Shown: in pieces, positions 46,318 through 55,111 of the stretch
Numbering within the stretch: the stretch's first letter is position 1
How the letters are laid out: every line of letters begins with the position of its first letter
From: Caulobacter sp. S45
GTDB lineage: Bacteria; Pseudomonadota; Alphaproteobacteria; Caulobacterales; Caulobacteraceae
Length of the DNA stretch: 64,000 bases
Assembly (NCBI RefSeq): GCF_009765965.1
Contig: NZ_LMUL01000001.1
Span: 117,276-181,275, forward strand
Reading direction: 5' to 3'
The notes under the pieces: generated by a model
What the model saw: only the letters and a program-made list of their open reading frames with translations
Told to the model about the DNA's origin: nothing
Database searches by the model: none
Translations under genes and position numbers: made by a program

Positions 46318-48122
46318 CAGGCCACCACCACAGTGCGGAACATGCCGGTGTCCATGTGGTACATCAGGTGGCAGTGGAAGGCCCAGTGGCCCGGCGTGTC
46401 GGCGCTGACCAGATAGCTCAGCCGCTCGCCCGGCTTGACCAGCACGGTGTGCTTCAGCGGACGATGTGCGTCCTGGCCGTTTTCCAGTTCGCTGAACAGG
46501 CCGTGCAGGTGGATCGGGTGCTCCATCATGGTGTCGTTGATCAGCACGAACCGCACCCGCTCGCCGAGCTTCAGCCGGATCGGCTCGGCCTGGGCGAATT
46601 TTTTGCCGTCGAAGCCCCAGCTCCAGCGCTGCATGTTGCCGGTGAGGTGGAAGACCAGCTCCCGCGTCGGAGGGCGTGTGTCGGGCGCGGGGGAGAGCGC
46701 CTTCAGGTCGGTGTAGACCAGGGTGCGCCGGCCGTCGTGGTCCAGCCCGGTTCCAGCCTCGCCCTGACGGTCCTGGGTCTCCATCGCCACGTTGTCGACG
46801 TTCACCGCGCCCTTGAGCGCCGCGGCCGCGACCCCGTCGGCGTTGGCGCTGGGGACGTTCGGTTTCGGGGCGGCGGAGGTCATCCCCTTCATCCCCGCCA
46901 TGCCGGACATGCCCATGCCCTTCATCCCGGACATATCCATCCCGGCCATGCCGTGGCTCATGTCCATGCCGGGCATGCTCGACATATCCATTCCCGGCAT
47001 CCTGGCCATTCCGCCCATGCCCATGTCGGCCATGCCGCGCACGGGGCGGGGGTCCATCGGCGGGACGGGCGCGCTCATGCCCATGCGGGGCGCGAGCGTG
47101 GCGCGGGCGTAGCCGGAACGGTCCATGGCCTGGGCGAACAGGGTGTAGGCGTGCGCCCCGGTGGGCGTGACGATGACGTCGTAGGTCTCCGCCGTGCCGA
47201 TGCGGAGCTGGTCCACCTCCACCGGCTCCACGTCGCAGCCGTCCGCCTGCACCACGCTGAGCTTCAGGCCCGGAATGCGGACGTCGAAGATGGTCATGGA
47301 CGAGCCGTTGATCAGGCGCAGCTTCACCCGCTCGCCCGGCGCGAACAGGCCGGTCCAGTTGGCGCGGGGCGGGGCGCCGTTGACCAGGTAGGTGTAGATC
47401 GCGCCGCTCACGTCCAAGATGTCGGTGGGCGTCATGCGCATCCGGCCCCACGTCGACCGTTCCCGCCAGGTCGCGGCCATGCCGTCCTGCTTCACCTCGT
47501 GCACCAGGTCGCCGACGGTGCGCTGGCCGTAGTTGTAGTAGTCGCCCTGTTGCTTGAGGTTGGCGACGATGCTCATTGGGTCCACGTCGGTCCAGTCGGT
47601 GAGCAGGATCACGTGCTCGCGGTCGGCCGGGTGGGGATCGGCGCCGCGCGGCTCGACGACCAGGGCGCCGTGGAGGCCCATCTGCTCCTGCATGCCGGAG
47701 TGGCTGTGATACCAGTAGGTCCCCGCCTGCTTGACCGGGATACGGTAGGTGAAGGTCTCGCCCGGCATGATGCCGTGAAAGCTCAGCCCCGGCACGCCGT
47801 CCATCTCGGCCGGCGCGCGGATGCCGTGCCAGTGGATCGAGGTCGGCTCCGACATCCGGTTCGACACGTTCAGCGTCACCGTATCGCCCTCGCGCCAGCG
47901 CAGGGTCGGGCCGGGCGCCAGGCCGTTGACGCCGCAACCCATCCGCATCCGGCCGGTGACGTTGACGTGGGTCTCGGAGATGGCGAGGTCGAAGCGATCC
48001 CCGCTTAGGACGGCGGGATCGGCGGCGCGCGCCAGTCGGGGCGAGAAACCGGCGCCGCCGACGGCTGCGAGCGCCACGCCCTGCACGAACCGGCGGCGGG
48101 AGACCGATGGCCGCCGGGTCAT
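46317..48122 (-). CDS. copA: Multicopper oxidase CopA (periplasmic copper resistance)
   Basis: This 601-residue oxidase has a Tat signal (SRRRFVQGVALAAVGGAG) and three cupredoxin domains. Copper sites are SIHWHGIRAPAEMDG, YWYHSHSGMQEQ, EHPIHLHGLFSE and FHCHLMYHMDTG. A methionine-rich segment (about residues 350-425; repeats of MSGM, MPGMDMS and GMKGM) probably binds Cu(I) and is typical of CopA. It oxidises Cu(I) to the less toxic Cu(II). It is second in the csoR-copA-copB operon, with an ATGA overlap with csoR. Confidence 0.94.
   Translation of the reverse strand: MTRRPSVSRRRFVQGVALAAVGGAGFSPRLARAADPAVLSGDRFDLAISETHVNVTGRMRMGCGVNGLAPGPTLRWREGDTVTLNVSNRMSEPTSIHWHGIRAPAEMDGVPGLSFHGIMPGETFTYRIPVKQAGTYWYHSHSGMQEQMGLHGALVVEPRGADPHPADREHVILLTDWTDVDPMSIVANLKQQGDYYNYGQRTVGDLVHEVKQDGMAATWRERSTWGRMRMTPTDILDVSGAIYTYLVNGAPPRANWTGLFAPGERVKLRLINGSSMTIFDVRIPGLKLSVVQADGCDVEPVEVDQLRIGTAETYDVIVTPTGAHAYTLFAQAMDRSGYARATLAPRMGMSAPVPPMDPRPVRGMADMGMGGMARMPGMDMSSMPGMDMSHGMAGMDMSGMKGMGMSGMAGMKGMTSAAPKPNVPSANADGVAAAALKGAVNVDNVAMETQDRQGEAGTGLDHDGRRTLVYTDLKALSPAPDTRPPTRELVFHLTGNMQRWSWGFDGKKFAQAEPIRLKLGERVRFVLINDTMMEHPIHLHGLFSELENGQDAHRPLKHTVLVKPGERLSYLVSADTPGHWAFHCHLMYHMDTGMFRTVVVA
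46880..47100 (-). repeat. Degenerate tandem repeat encoding the CopA methionine-rich segment
   Basis: The DNA repeats CATGCC/CATGCCC-type units that encode Met-Gly/Asp/Ser motifs on the minus strand. This is in-frame coding repeat expansion, not a separate element. Confidence 0.7.
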
Positions 48123-48394
48123 CGGTCGGACCGGCTGAACACTTCGATCAGCTCCGCCACCTTACGGCGCTGCTGCTCGGGGTCGCCGCTGAGGATGGCC
48201 TGCTCGACGCAAGAGCCGAGGTGGTCCGCCAGGATGACCTGCTCGACCTTGGCCAGGGCGGCGCGGGCGGCGCGGACCTGGGCCACCACGTCGAGGCAAT
48301 AGCGGCCGTCCTCCACCATCTGGGACAGGCCGCGCACCTGGCCTTCGATCCGGGCGAGCCGGGTGGTGATCGTCGTTTTCGTCTCGGACGTCAT
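48119..48394 (-). CDS. csoR: CsoR-family copper-sensing repressor
   Basis: This 91-residue four-helix protein has Cys33 (GRYCLDV), His58 and Cys62 (ADHLGSC), matching the Cu(I) ligands Cys-x24-His-x3-Cys of CsoR. It would repress the csoR-copA-copB operon until Cu(I) binds. A palindrome ATACCC-N5-GGGTAT lies 9 bases upstream of the start (48404-48420), the expected operator. The ATG at 48394 is used; the upstream open frame is not supported. Confidence 0.9.
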   Translation of the reverse strand: MTSETKTTITTRLARIEGQVRGLSQMVEDGRYCLDVVAQVRAARAALAKVEQVILADHLGSCVEQAILSGDPEQQRRKVAELIEVFSRSDR

Positions 48395-48403
48395 GGGCGC
48401 CTG

Positions 48404-48420
48404 ATACCCCGTCAGGGTAT
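48404..48420 (-). promoter_or_regulatory. CsoR-type operator of the copper operon
   Basis: ATACCCCGTCAGGGTAT is a perfect 6-bp inverted repeat (ATACCC/GGGTAT) with a 5-base centre, just upstream of csoR. GC-rich centres flanked by ATAC/GTAT are typical of CsoR family operators. Confidence 0.75.
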
Positions 48421-48587
48421 GCGCGGCAATCCGAACGTCCTTGGATTTCGAGCGCACGGAAGTGAGGAAGGGCTTGGTGGGAGCCGAGCGAGGGACGGGT
48501 GCGCCTTCGTCCAGGCGGCGGGTGCTTTATGGCCCGACGGCCCAGCACATATTGTTCGTTTACGCCGCCTCCGATTAGGGCTGCGCG

Positions 48588-48908
48588 ATGAAGTGCGTCC
48601 AAGCCATCGTCGCCCCGCTCGAAGCCGACGTTGTATGCGAGGCGCTCTTCGACGCTGGCATCCAGCAGTTCACCACGACAGACGTGCGCGACTATTGCCC
48701 CGGCAAACGACCGGCTGAAATCTATAAGGGCGTCCGATACGCGATGCACTACGTGCCGCGGGTGAAGGTCGAGGTCGTGGTGCGCTCCGACTTGACGGAT
48801 CGGGTCATCGCCCTGATCCGCGCCTCGAGCATTACCGACAAGATCTATGTGCTTTCGGCCGAGCCGGCCCTGTGTGTCCGCATGGGTGAAGGCGCACGCG
48901 CGGCGTAA
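48588..48908 (+). CDS. PII-like (GlnB/GlnK superfamily) signalling protein
   Basis: This 106-residue protein matches the PII fold: MKCVQAIVAPLEADVVCEALFDAG, a T-loop region DYCPGKRPAEIYKGVRYAMHY and the following strand VKVEVVVRSDLTDRVIALI. A tyrosine is retained at the uridylylation-like position (VRYAM). The nucleotide-binding B-loop and C-loop (normally TGKIGDGKIFV and RIRTG) are altered to SSITDKIYVLSAEPALCVRMGE. It is therefore probably a divergent PII-like protein rather than canonical GlnK. It is divergent from csoR, 193 bases away. An intrinsic terminator follows. Confidence 0.72.
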   Translation: MKCVQAIVAPLEADVVCEALFDAGIQQFTTTDVRDYCPGKRPAEIYKGVRYAMHYVPRVKVEVVVRSDLTDRVIALIRASSITDKIYVLSAEPALCVRMGEGARAA

Positions 48909-48923
48909 ACCGTCTGCGCGGTT

Positions 48924-48955
48924 CCCACGGCGGCGTTCGATCCGCCGTGGGTTTT
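48924..48955 (+). terminator. Intrinsic terminator of the PII-like gene
   Basis: CCCACGGCGG pairs with CCGCCGTGGG over ten bases around an 8-base loop, and TTTTC follows directly. It starts 15 bases after the PII-like stop codon. Confidence 0.85.
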
Positions 48956-48981
48956 CACCGATGCTTGGCGAGCGGGCTTGG

Positions 48982-51900
48982 TTAGAAGTCCGCCGTGATG
49001 CCGAAGAAGAAGGTTCTGCCGAGCGCGTCGTAGGTGCCCGGGAAGGTGTTGCCGTTGCCCAGCGACGGTCCGGCCGCCGGGAAGGTGACGGCGTCGACCA
49101 CCGGCGGGTCCTTGTCGGCCAGGTTGTTGATGCCCATCCGCGCGGTCAGACCGTCCTTGATCCGGTAGGTGGCCGAGAAGTCGACATAGTTGTAGGCCGG
49201 GATATTGGCGTCGACGGCGTCGAAGGTCGCCTTGTGCAGCAGGGGATTGCTCGAATTGCCGTCGAAGCTGGTGCCCCCGATGTAGCGCCAAGCCAGCGAC
49301 AGGGTGAACGGCATGGGCGGCGACCACGTCAACCGGACGCGGTGACGCCACGCGGGCAGGGGCTCGCCGCAGGTGTCGCTGCCGTACAGGCCCTGGCAGT
49401 TGTAGGTCGGTCCGCCCGACACGGCCTGCTTGATGAACTCGGTCGTGTAGGTGCCCTGCAGCGAGAAGTCGAACACGCCGACATTGGGCACGTTCATCCA
49501 GTCCGTCGGCCGGAACCGATAGGTGGAGTCGATGTCGATGCCTTCGGTGCGCAGGAAGCCGGTGTTGATCTCGGTGGCGGTGACGAAGCCCTGGGTGCCG
49601 AAGATGCCGCCGCCGGCGGGGTCGCGGTGGATCAGGCTGCAGTAGACGGGGCTGCCGGTGGCGATGCACTGGTTCAGCGTCACGCTGGCGCCGCCGACGC
49701 CCGCGGTGATGATGTTGCTCACCTTGATGTCGAACCAGTCGACGGTCAGGGTGAAGCCCCGGAAGAAGGTCGGTGTGAACACCGCGCCGATGGTGAAGGT
49801 GTCGGCCTTTTCCGGCTGCAGGTTGACGTTGCCGCCGGTGAGCTGCGAGCACTGGCCCGATGCGCACTGGATGATGCTGCCGTACTGGGCCGCGGTCACC
49901 CCCGTGCGCTGGCATTGGGCCAGGGTGGCGGTCGGCGTCGCGCCGGCGCAGGGGTCGGAGCCGGAGAAGAGGCTTGGGGCCTGCGCGGCGAACAGCTCGT
50001 TGACGTTGGGCGCCCGCACCGCTCGGCTGTAGCCGCCGCGGAAGCTGAGGTCGGTCACGGCCTGGTAGACGAACTGGCCTTCGAACGTGTCGGTGCGCCC
50101 GGCGGTGGAATACTGCGAGAAGCGGTACGCGCCGTCGAACGACAGGCTCTTGATTAGGGGCTTGTCCTGGACGAGCGGCACGCGCGCTTCACCGAACAGC
50201 TCGTAGACGTCGAAGCTGCCGGAGTTGGCGATGGTCGGGCCGCCGGAACCGCCCAGGTCGCCGCTGCTGAGCTCCTCGTCGGTTCTGAGGGCCAGGTTCT
50301 CACGACGATACTCCGTGCCGAACGCCACGCCGACGCCGTCGGTGGCCAGCGGGCTCTTGAAGCCGTACTGGCCGAGGTCGCCGGTGATCGAGGCGCTGGC
50401 CACCTGTTCGATCGTCTGTCCCGCCTCGAAGCCGGGGGTGTAGACATAGGCCAGGGAGGCGGGCGTCAAGCCGTTGACGTTGAAGACGTTCAGCGGCACG
50501 CAGCCCGCGGCGCCGCTCATGCAGGTGCCGTTGGGGTTCACCAACAGGGCGTTCTGGACCTTGGTGTTGGAGACGCTGTTGATGCTCTCCTGGGACGAGA
50601 TGGCGGTGCCGTACTGCAGGTAGGCGTCGTAGTTCCAGCCCGGCGCGATCTCACCCTTGGCGCCGATGTCGATCTTGTAATCGGTGTGGCGAATGTCGGT
50701 GATCCGGGGCTGCGCGCCGTCGTTGAGGAAGCGGTAGGCCGCGTTCACGTTCGCGATGTTGGCGGTGCCGGCCGAGCTGCCGCAGAGCGCCGCGGCCTGG
50801 GTGGCGGACAGCAGCGGGTTGTTGCAGTTCACCTTGAAAGTGCTGGACCCGGGCGCCGCACTGCCGGCGAACAAGCCGCCCGGAGCGATCTGGGCGACGG
50901 TATGGTCGTCGGCGAACATGAAGTCCGAATACAGCTCGACGTGGTCGTTCACCCGGTAATGGGCGAAGTAGCCGGCGGTGTAGCGGTCGTCCTCGCGCTG
51001 GATATAGTTCAGCGGCGCGCTGCTGTAGGAGAGCAGGCTGTTGTACGGGACGAAGGTGCTGGTCCCGTTGGGGTTGTTGGACAGGGTGCCGGTGTTGACG
51101 CCCTGCGCCGCCAAGGTGGCAGGTGTGCTGGCGATGGCGCTCCCGCTGGGATTGGACAGCGAGGTCACCACGAAGTGGCCGAAGTTGGTGTTGCTGGAGC
51201 CGGTGCAGGTATGGGTGTCGGCCACGCCCGGCGTGGTGGTGATCGTCGCGGTGATGGAGCAGGCGCTGTAGGATCGCGTGTTCTCGGTCACCGGCTGCAT
51301 GTTGCGGTATTCGACATAGGCGGTGACGTTGCCCTTGTCGTCGGGCGTGTTGGCGCCGAAGATCGCCGTCACGTCCATGGTACGGCCGTCCACCACGCTG
51401 CTCGGGTAGGTCGCCTTGGGACCCGGGGTGGCGGCGTTGAAGGCGGAGATGGCGCTGTCGACCGAGCTGTTGGGGCCGTTGGTGTGCTGGGCGAAGCCGC
51501 CTTGGACGTCGAGGCGCACGCCCTGGAAGTCATGCTTCATGATGAAGTTGACGACGCCGGAGATGGCGTCCGAACCGTAGATGGCCGAGGCGCCGCCCGT
51601 GGTGACTTCGACCCGGTCGACCAGCTGGGCGGGGATGTTGTTCAGGTCGGGCACGGGGTTGTTGGGATCGCCCGGCATCAGGCGACGACCGTCGACCAGC
51701 ACCAGGGTGCGGTTGGCGCCGATGTCGCGCAGGTTGACTGTCGCGGTGCCGTTGGAGCCGTTGGCGACCGAAGAGCTCTGGGCGGAGAAGGCCTGGGGCA
51801 GGCTGTTGATCAGGTTTTCGACGTTGGTGGTGCCCTGGAGCTTGATTTCCTGGTCGCTGACGACCTGCAATGGGCTCGGGCTGGTGAGGCCTTTCTGGGC

Positions 51901-52122
51901 GATCCGGGAGCCGGTGACGACCACTTCTTTGACCGCGGTGGTGGAGGCGGCGGCCTCGGGGACCTGGTTCACGGACGGCGTCGCGGCGGTCGCGGGCGGC
52001 GCAACATCGTTTTGAGCGGTCTTGATCGTCTGGGCGCTGGCTTGGGCCCCAAACGCCAGCAGGCTGACGCCAGCCATCATAGTGGAAGCAAGCAAACGCT
52101 CACGCACGCCGTCGCGCTTCAT
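48982..52122 (-). CDS. TonB-dependent outer-membrane receptor
   Basis: This 1046-residue receptor has a signal peptide (LLASTMMAGVSLLAFGAQASAQ), a TonB-box-like and plug region (VKEVVVTGSRIAQKG, NGTATVNLRDIGANRTLVLVDG, GGASAIYGSDAISGVVNFIMK) and a 22-strand barrel ending GRTFFFGITADF with a C-terminal phenylalanine. Receptors of this group in Caulobacterales import oligosaccharides, aromatic compounds or peptides. The ATG at 52122 follows GAGGGGG; the longer upstream frame has no such site. A LysR gene lies upstream in the same direction, with a LysR-type box between them. The ligand is unknown. Confidence 0.93.
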   Translation of the reverse strand: MKRDGVRERLLASTMMAGVSLLAFGAQASAQTIKTAQNDVAPPATAATPSVNQVPEAAASTTAVKEVVVTGSRIAQKGLTSPSPLQVVSDQEIKLQGTTNVENLINSLPQAFSAQSSSVANGSNGTATVNLRDIGANRTLVLVDGRRLMPGDPNNPVPDLNNIPAQLVDRVEVTTGGASAIYGSDAISGVVNFIMKHDFQGVRLDVQGGFAQHTNGPNSSVDSAISAFNAATPGPKATYPSSVVDGRTMDVTAIFGANTPDDKGNVTAYVEYRNMQPVTENTRSYSACSITATITTTPGVADTHTCTGSSNTNFGHFVVTSLSNPSGSAIASTPATLAAQGVNTGTLSNNPNGTSTFVPYNSLLSYSSAPLNYIQREDDRYTAGYFAHYRVNDHVELYSDFMFADDHTVAQIAPGGLFAGSAAPGSSTFKVNCNNPLLSATQAAALCGSSAGTANIANVNAAYRFLNDGAQPRITDIRHTDYKIDIGAKGEIAPGWNYDAYLQYGTAISSQESINSVSNTKVQNALLVNPNGTCMSGAAGCVPLNVFNVNGLTPASLAYVYTPGFEAGQTIEQVASASITGDLGQYGFKSPLATDGVGVAFGTEYRRENLALRTDEELSSGDLGGSGGPTIANSGSFDVYELFGEARVPLVQDKPLIKSLSFDGAYRFSQYSTAGRTDTFEGQFVYQAVTDLSFRGGYSRAVRAPNVNELFAAQAPSLFSGSDPCAGATPTATLAQCQRTGVTAAQYGSIIQCASGQCSQLTGGNVNLQPEKADTFTIGAVFTPTFFRGFTLTVDWFDIKVSNIITAGVGGASVTLNQCIATGSPVYCSLIHRDPAGGGIFGTQGFVTATEINTGFLRTEGIDIDSTYRFRPTDWMNVPNVGVFDFSLQGTYTTEFIKQAVSGGPTYNCQGLYGSDTCGEPLPAWRHRVRLTWSPPMPFTLSLAWRYIGGTSFDGNSSNPLLHKATFDAVDANIPAYNYVDFSATYRIKDGLTARMGINNLADKDPPVVDAVTFPAAGPSLGNGNTFPGTYDALGRTFFFGITADF

Positions 52123-52628
52123 TTTAGTATCCCCCTCAAGCTTCAGTGCTTCAATTTCAGAAATACAAAGATTTAGCTCATCGACATGGCGGCGACCGGA
52201 GTTGTTATAACATTCGGTCGGAATAGACGTGCTCACGCCGGCAACCTAGTCATTCCTCCCCGAGGAAAGGCTAGGTGCAAGTATCAAATATGCGTCGTCC
52301 GTGTTGCGTTTATCGCAACGCCCCTTCAAACACGCGGACAATGCATGTCTTTAAGGAGGTTCGCCCTACTTGACGGCTTATTCAATGAGCAACTTGGCTT
52401 GCGTTGTCGATTCGCAGTCGACGCCTAGTCGTATAATTTTACCGTGTCATATCCGCAACGGCATGTTGGTGGTAGCCGGCTCGGTTGGTGAGGTTGGCAT
52501 GTACGAATGCTCGTTTTATTCCAGGCCGGCACGCGGCGACATCGGTGTGTGACTGCTCTAAATTGCGGAACTCAACATTTATATCCAGGGTCATTTTCTC
52601 GGCGGAATTGAGAGAAAATCTATACATA
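52123..52628. other. 506-bp regulatory gap between the receptor and LysR genes
   Basis: No gene is supported here. It holds the receptor's promoter, a LysR-type box at 52303-52319, and A+T-rich stretches near 52430-52440 and 52600-52640. A short minus-strand frame overlapping the LysR end (about 52439-52675) looks spurious. Confidence 0.65.
52303..52319. promoter_or_regulatory. LysR-type box (T-N11-A) upstream of the TonB receptor gene
   Basis: GTTGCGTTTATCGCAAC has perfect 6-bp arms around TTTAT and contains TGCGTTTATCGCA, a T-N11-A motif with dyad symmetry. It is 181 bases upstream of the receptor ATG. Confidence 0.55.
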
Positions 52629-53558
52629 TCAAATTCCTCGAGCCGTTTCTTGCGTTCTGCGCTCATCTCCCTCATGCAGCGCTTTTTCCACCTCCTCGAT
52701 ATAATGCCGAAGCGCTCTTGAGATGCGGCGGTCGTTCCGCATGATCAGGGTGATGCGGCCCTGGTCCAGCATGGGCTCGGTGATCGGCACAAGCGTAAGC
52801 TGGCCTTGAAGCGCGGGACCGCTCGCGGCCCCGCGCGTGATGATCGCGCCCCCGAGTCCTTCGACGGCGAAACTCTTCAGGACATGCAGCGAACTGCTCG
52901 ACAGCAGGGGGGAGACGGCGAAGCCGTGCGCGCGAAACGCCAGGTCGATCAGCCGTCGGACGCCGTATCCGGTCTCGTGAATCGCCAAGTCCAGATCGAC
53001 GAGATCGGTCATGGTGATCGACGCTCGGCCGGCCAGGCTATGGGAGGGTGAGACCGCCAGCACCAGCGTCTCGTTGATTTCGCAGACGAAGCGAAGCTCT
53101 GGATCGGGGGCGGGGTTCAAGGTGACGCCCAGATCGCAGGTCCCCGCCTTGACCGCCTGTTCGACATCGGACGCCGTCAGGGTGAGGATGCGGAAACTGG
53201 CGTTCGGGAAGCGAGGACGCGTCGCCTGCAGAGCCACCAGGGGTGGCCCGGCCGCCAGGCTCTCGATCGCCGCGATCCGGATCATCGTGCGGCCGACTCC
53301 GCGAAGATCGTCGATGTCCGCCCGCAAGGAATCGTAGTCCAGCAGAACCCTACGGGCGAAATCGTGAACCAACTTGCCCGCGTGAGTCAGTGTTATGCCG
53401 TTCGCGGACCGGTCGAACAGGTTCGTACCGAATTGATTCTCCAATACGACGATCTGCCGACTGATCGACGAAGGTGCGACGTTCATGTTTTCACCTGCCT
53501 TCCGTATACTTGAAAGGCGCGCGGCTTCATTGAAATATCGAAGTGTAGTGAATATCAT
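52629..53558 (-). CDS. LysR family transcriptional regulator
   Basis: This 309-residue protein has an N-terminal winged helix (LRYFNEAARLSSIRKAGENMNVAPSSISRQIVVLE split here; core NVAPSSISRQIVVLE, LFDRSANGITLTHAG) and a C-terminal substrate-binding domain (MIRIAAIESLAAGPPLVALQ, CDLGVTLNP, VLAVSPSHSLAG). It lies directly upstream of the TonB receptor gene, in the same direction, and a dyad with the LysR T-N11-A pattern lies between. It may activate the receptor gene or the downstream M42/MFS genes in response to an effector. Confidence 0.88.
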   Translation of the reverse strand: MIFTTLRYFNEAARLSSIRKAGENMNVAPSSISRQIVVLENQFGTNLFDRSANGITLTHAGKLVHDFARRVLLDYDSLRADIDDLRGVGRTMIRIAAIESLAAGPPLVALQATRPRFPNASFRILTLTASDVEQAVKAGTCDLGVTLNPAPDPELRFVCEINETLVLAVSPSHSLAGRASITMTDLVDLDLAIHETGYGVRRLIDLAFRAHGFAVSPLLSSSSLHVLKSFAVEGLGGAIITRGAASGPALQGQLTLVPITEPMLDQGRITLIMRNDRRISRALRHYIEEVEKALHEGDERRTQETARGI

Positions 53559-53663
53559 TTTCAGTTCCTACCGATCGTCTGGATCGCATCCGAAGCTGAC
53601 ACTGGTCGAAGAGACCTTGCGGCCAACCTGCTCCGAGAGCGCGAACAGCTCTACAAGACGGGT

Positions 53664-54818
53664 CTAGGGCGCCGGGGTGAAGTCTCGCAGGCGCGCCACC
53701 GTAGGCGCATCCAGGCGCTTGATCATAGCGACGACAACATCGACCAGCCGGTCGAAGTCGTCGCGGTTCATGACCCCGTTGTGGGCATGGGTGTAGCGGA
53801 CAGGCACGACCAGGTTCACCGTCGGGGCCCCACCGCCGGCGCGTTGGATTTCAGCGGAGTCGTCACCGTAGCCCTGCGCCAGATCGAACTGCAGGGGCGA
53901 GCCGATCTTTGCCGCCGTCTCCTTCGCCAGCGCGACAAGGCGCCGGTTGGGCACTTCGCTCGAGTCGTAGAGGAACAGGCCTGGTCCGGCCCCCAGCCGC
54001 ACCTGGCTCTCCTCCGGGTGGCCGCCCGGCGAGTCGCCAGTGACGCCGCCCTCGATGGAAATGCCGATGTCGGGACGGATCGTTTGAGCGGCGGTCTGGG
54101 CTCCGCGCAGGCCCACCTCCTCTTGGGTCGTCGCGGCGACGAAGAGTTGATTGGGGTGGCCTGAAGCGGCCAGACGGCGCAACGCCTCCAGAACGACCGC
54201 GCAGCCGACGCGATCGTCCCAGGCCTTGCCGACATAGTTCCTCGATCCGTTCAGGACAGCGAAAGAGGAGTCCGGGACCACCGGATCGCCGGGCTCCACC
54301 CCCATGGCCGCGAGTTCCGCTTCCGACTTGGCGCCGACGTCCAGCAGGATCTGGTCGCGCGGCGTGACTTTGGTCCGCTCGTCGGCGGGTGTGTAGTGGA
54401 CGTCTCGTATGCCGGTGACGGCGAGCACCGGTCCTTTCGAGCCGATGATGATCCAGCGCTGATCCGGCAGGGCTTGGTCCAGCCATCCTCCCAGCATCTG
54501 CATGCTCAGGAAGCCGTCCCGGGTGGTCCGCCGGACGATCCCGCCGAGTTCGTCCATGTGGGCGTCCAGCATGATGCGGGGTCCGGTCGAGCCGTTCTGG
54601 GCGATGACCGAGCCCAGGCCATCGTAGGTGATGCTGGCGTAGGGCTTCATCTCGCGCACCATGATGCGCCGCACGTCGTCTTCGAACCCTGGCGGCCCCG
54701 CGGCCTCGGACAATTCGCGAAGCAGGGCCTGGGTGCGGTCGGGGACTTGGGCCAACGCCATGCCGGCTGCAGCCGCCACCTGTAGCGAAACCGCCGCGAT
54801 CAGTATCAGACGCTTCAT
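53664..54818 (-). CDS. Exported M42-family aminopeptidase-like metallopeptidase
   Basis: This 384-residue protein has a signal peptide (LILIAAVSLQVAAAAGMALAQ) and an M42-type metallopeptidase core. Candidate zinc ligands and catalytic residues are His in LDAHMDELGG, Asp in AWDDRVGC, Glu-Glu in TTQEEVGLRGA, an acidic residue in GISIEGGVTGD and His in RYTHAHNGVM. M42 enzymes (glutamyl/leucyl aminopeptidases, cellulase-associated peptidases) are normally cytoplasmic, so an exported form is unusual. It might cleave an amide conjugate in the periplasm. It lies 105 bases upstream of the LysR gene, on the same strand. Confidence 0.8.
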   Translation of the reverse strand: MKRLILIAAVSLQVAAAAGMALAQVPDRTQALLRELSEAAGPPGFEDDVRRIMVREMKPYASITYDGLGSVIAQNGSTGPRIMLDAHMDELGGIVRRTTRDGFLSMQMLGGWLDQALPDQRWIIIGSKGPVLAVTGIRDVHYTPADERTKVTPRDQILLDVGAKSEAELAAMGVEPGDPVVPDSSFAVLNGSRNYVGKAWDDRVGCAVVLEALRRLAASGHPNQLFVAATTQEEVGLRGAQTAAQTIRPDIGISIEGGVTGDSPGGHPEESQVRLGAGPGLFLYDSSEVPNRRLVALAKETAAKIGSPLQFDLAQGYGDDSAEIQRAGGGAPTVNLVVPVRYTHAHNGVMNRDDFDRLVDVVVAMIKRLDAPTVARLRDFTPAP

Positions 54819-55111
54819 CCCACCCACCCCCAAATGACCCGATCCGCGATTGTTCCCCGCGGAACGTTCGAACGCCAGCGCTTCGATATCGGAGTTCATG
54901 CCTGAGCCGCGCCCTGCTCGACATCCAAGCGCCTTACGCGGCGGCGGGGGGGTATTGTCCATCGCTAGACGGGACAGACAGGTATGTGTGCGTCTGAAAG
55001 CGTGGCGTACTTCGAGACGCGCGGGGCGTGTTACCCTGCGTGATCACGCTCATCGACGAGACGCCGAATGGCGCAGGCGCCCGCATCGTATCAAGCGGGC
55101 ATGGGGGAACG

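Noticed and set aside
46880-47100. Tandem repeat as a possible CRISPR or mobile element
   Set aside because: The units are in-frame codons of the CopA methionine-rich region, with no spacer structure.
46356-48008. A 550-codon plus-strand frame opposite copA
   Set aside because: CopA copper sites and its operon position are clear; the antisense product is His/Val/Gly/Ala-rich without a fold signature.
52439-52675. A 78-codon minus-strand frame overlapping the LysR end
   Set aside because: No ribosome site, no recognisable domain, and a different composition from neighbouring proteins.
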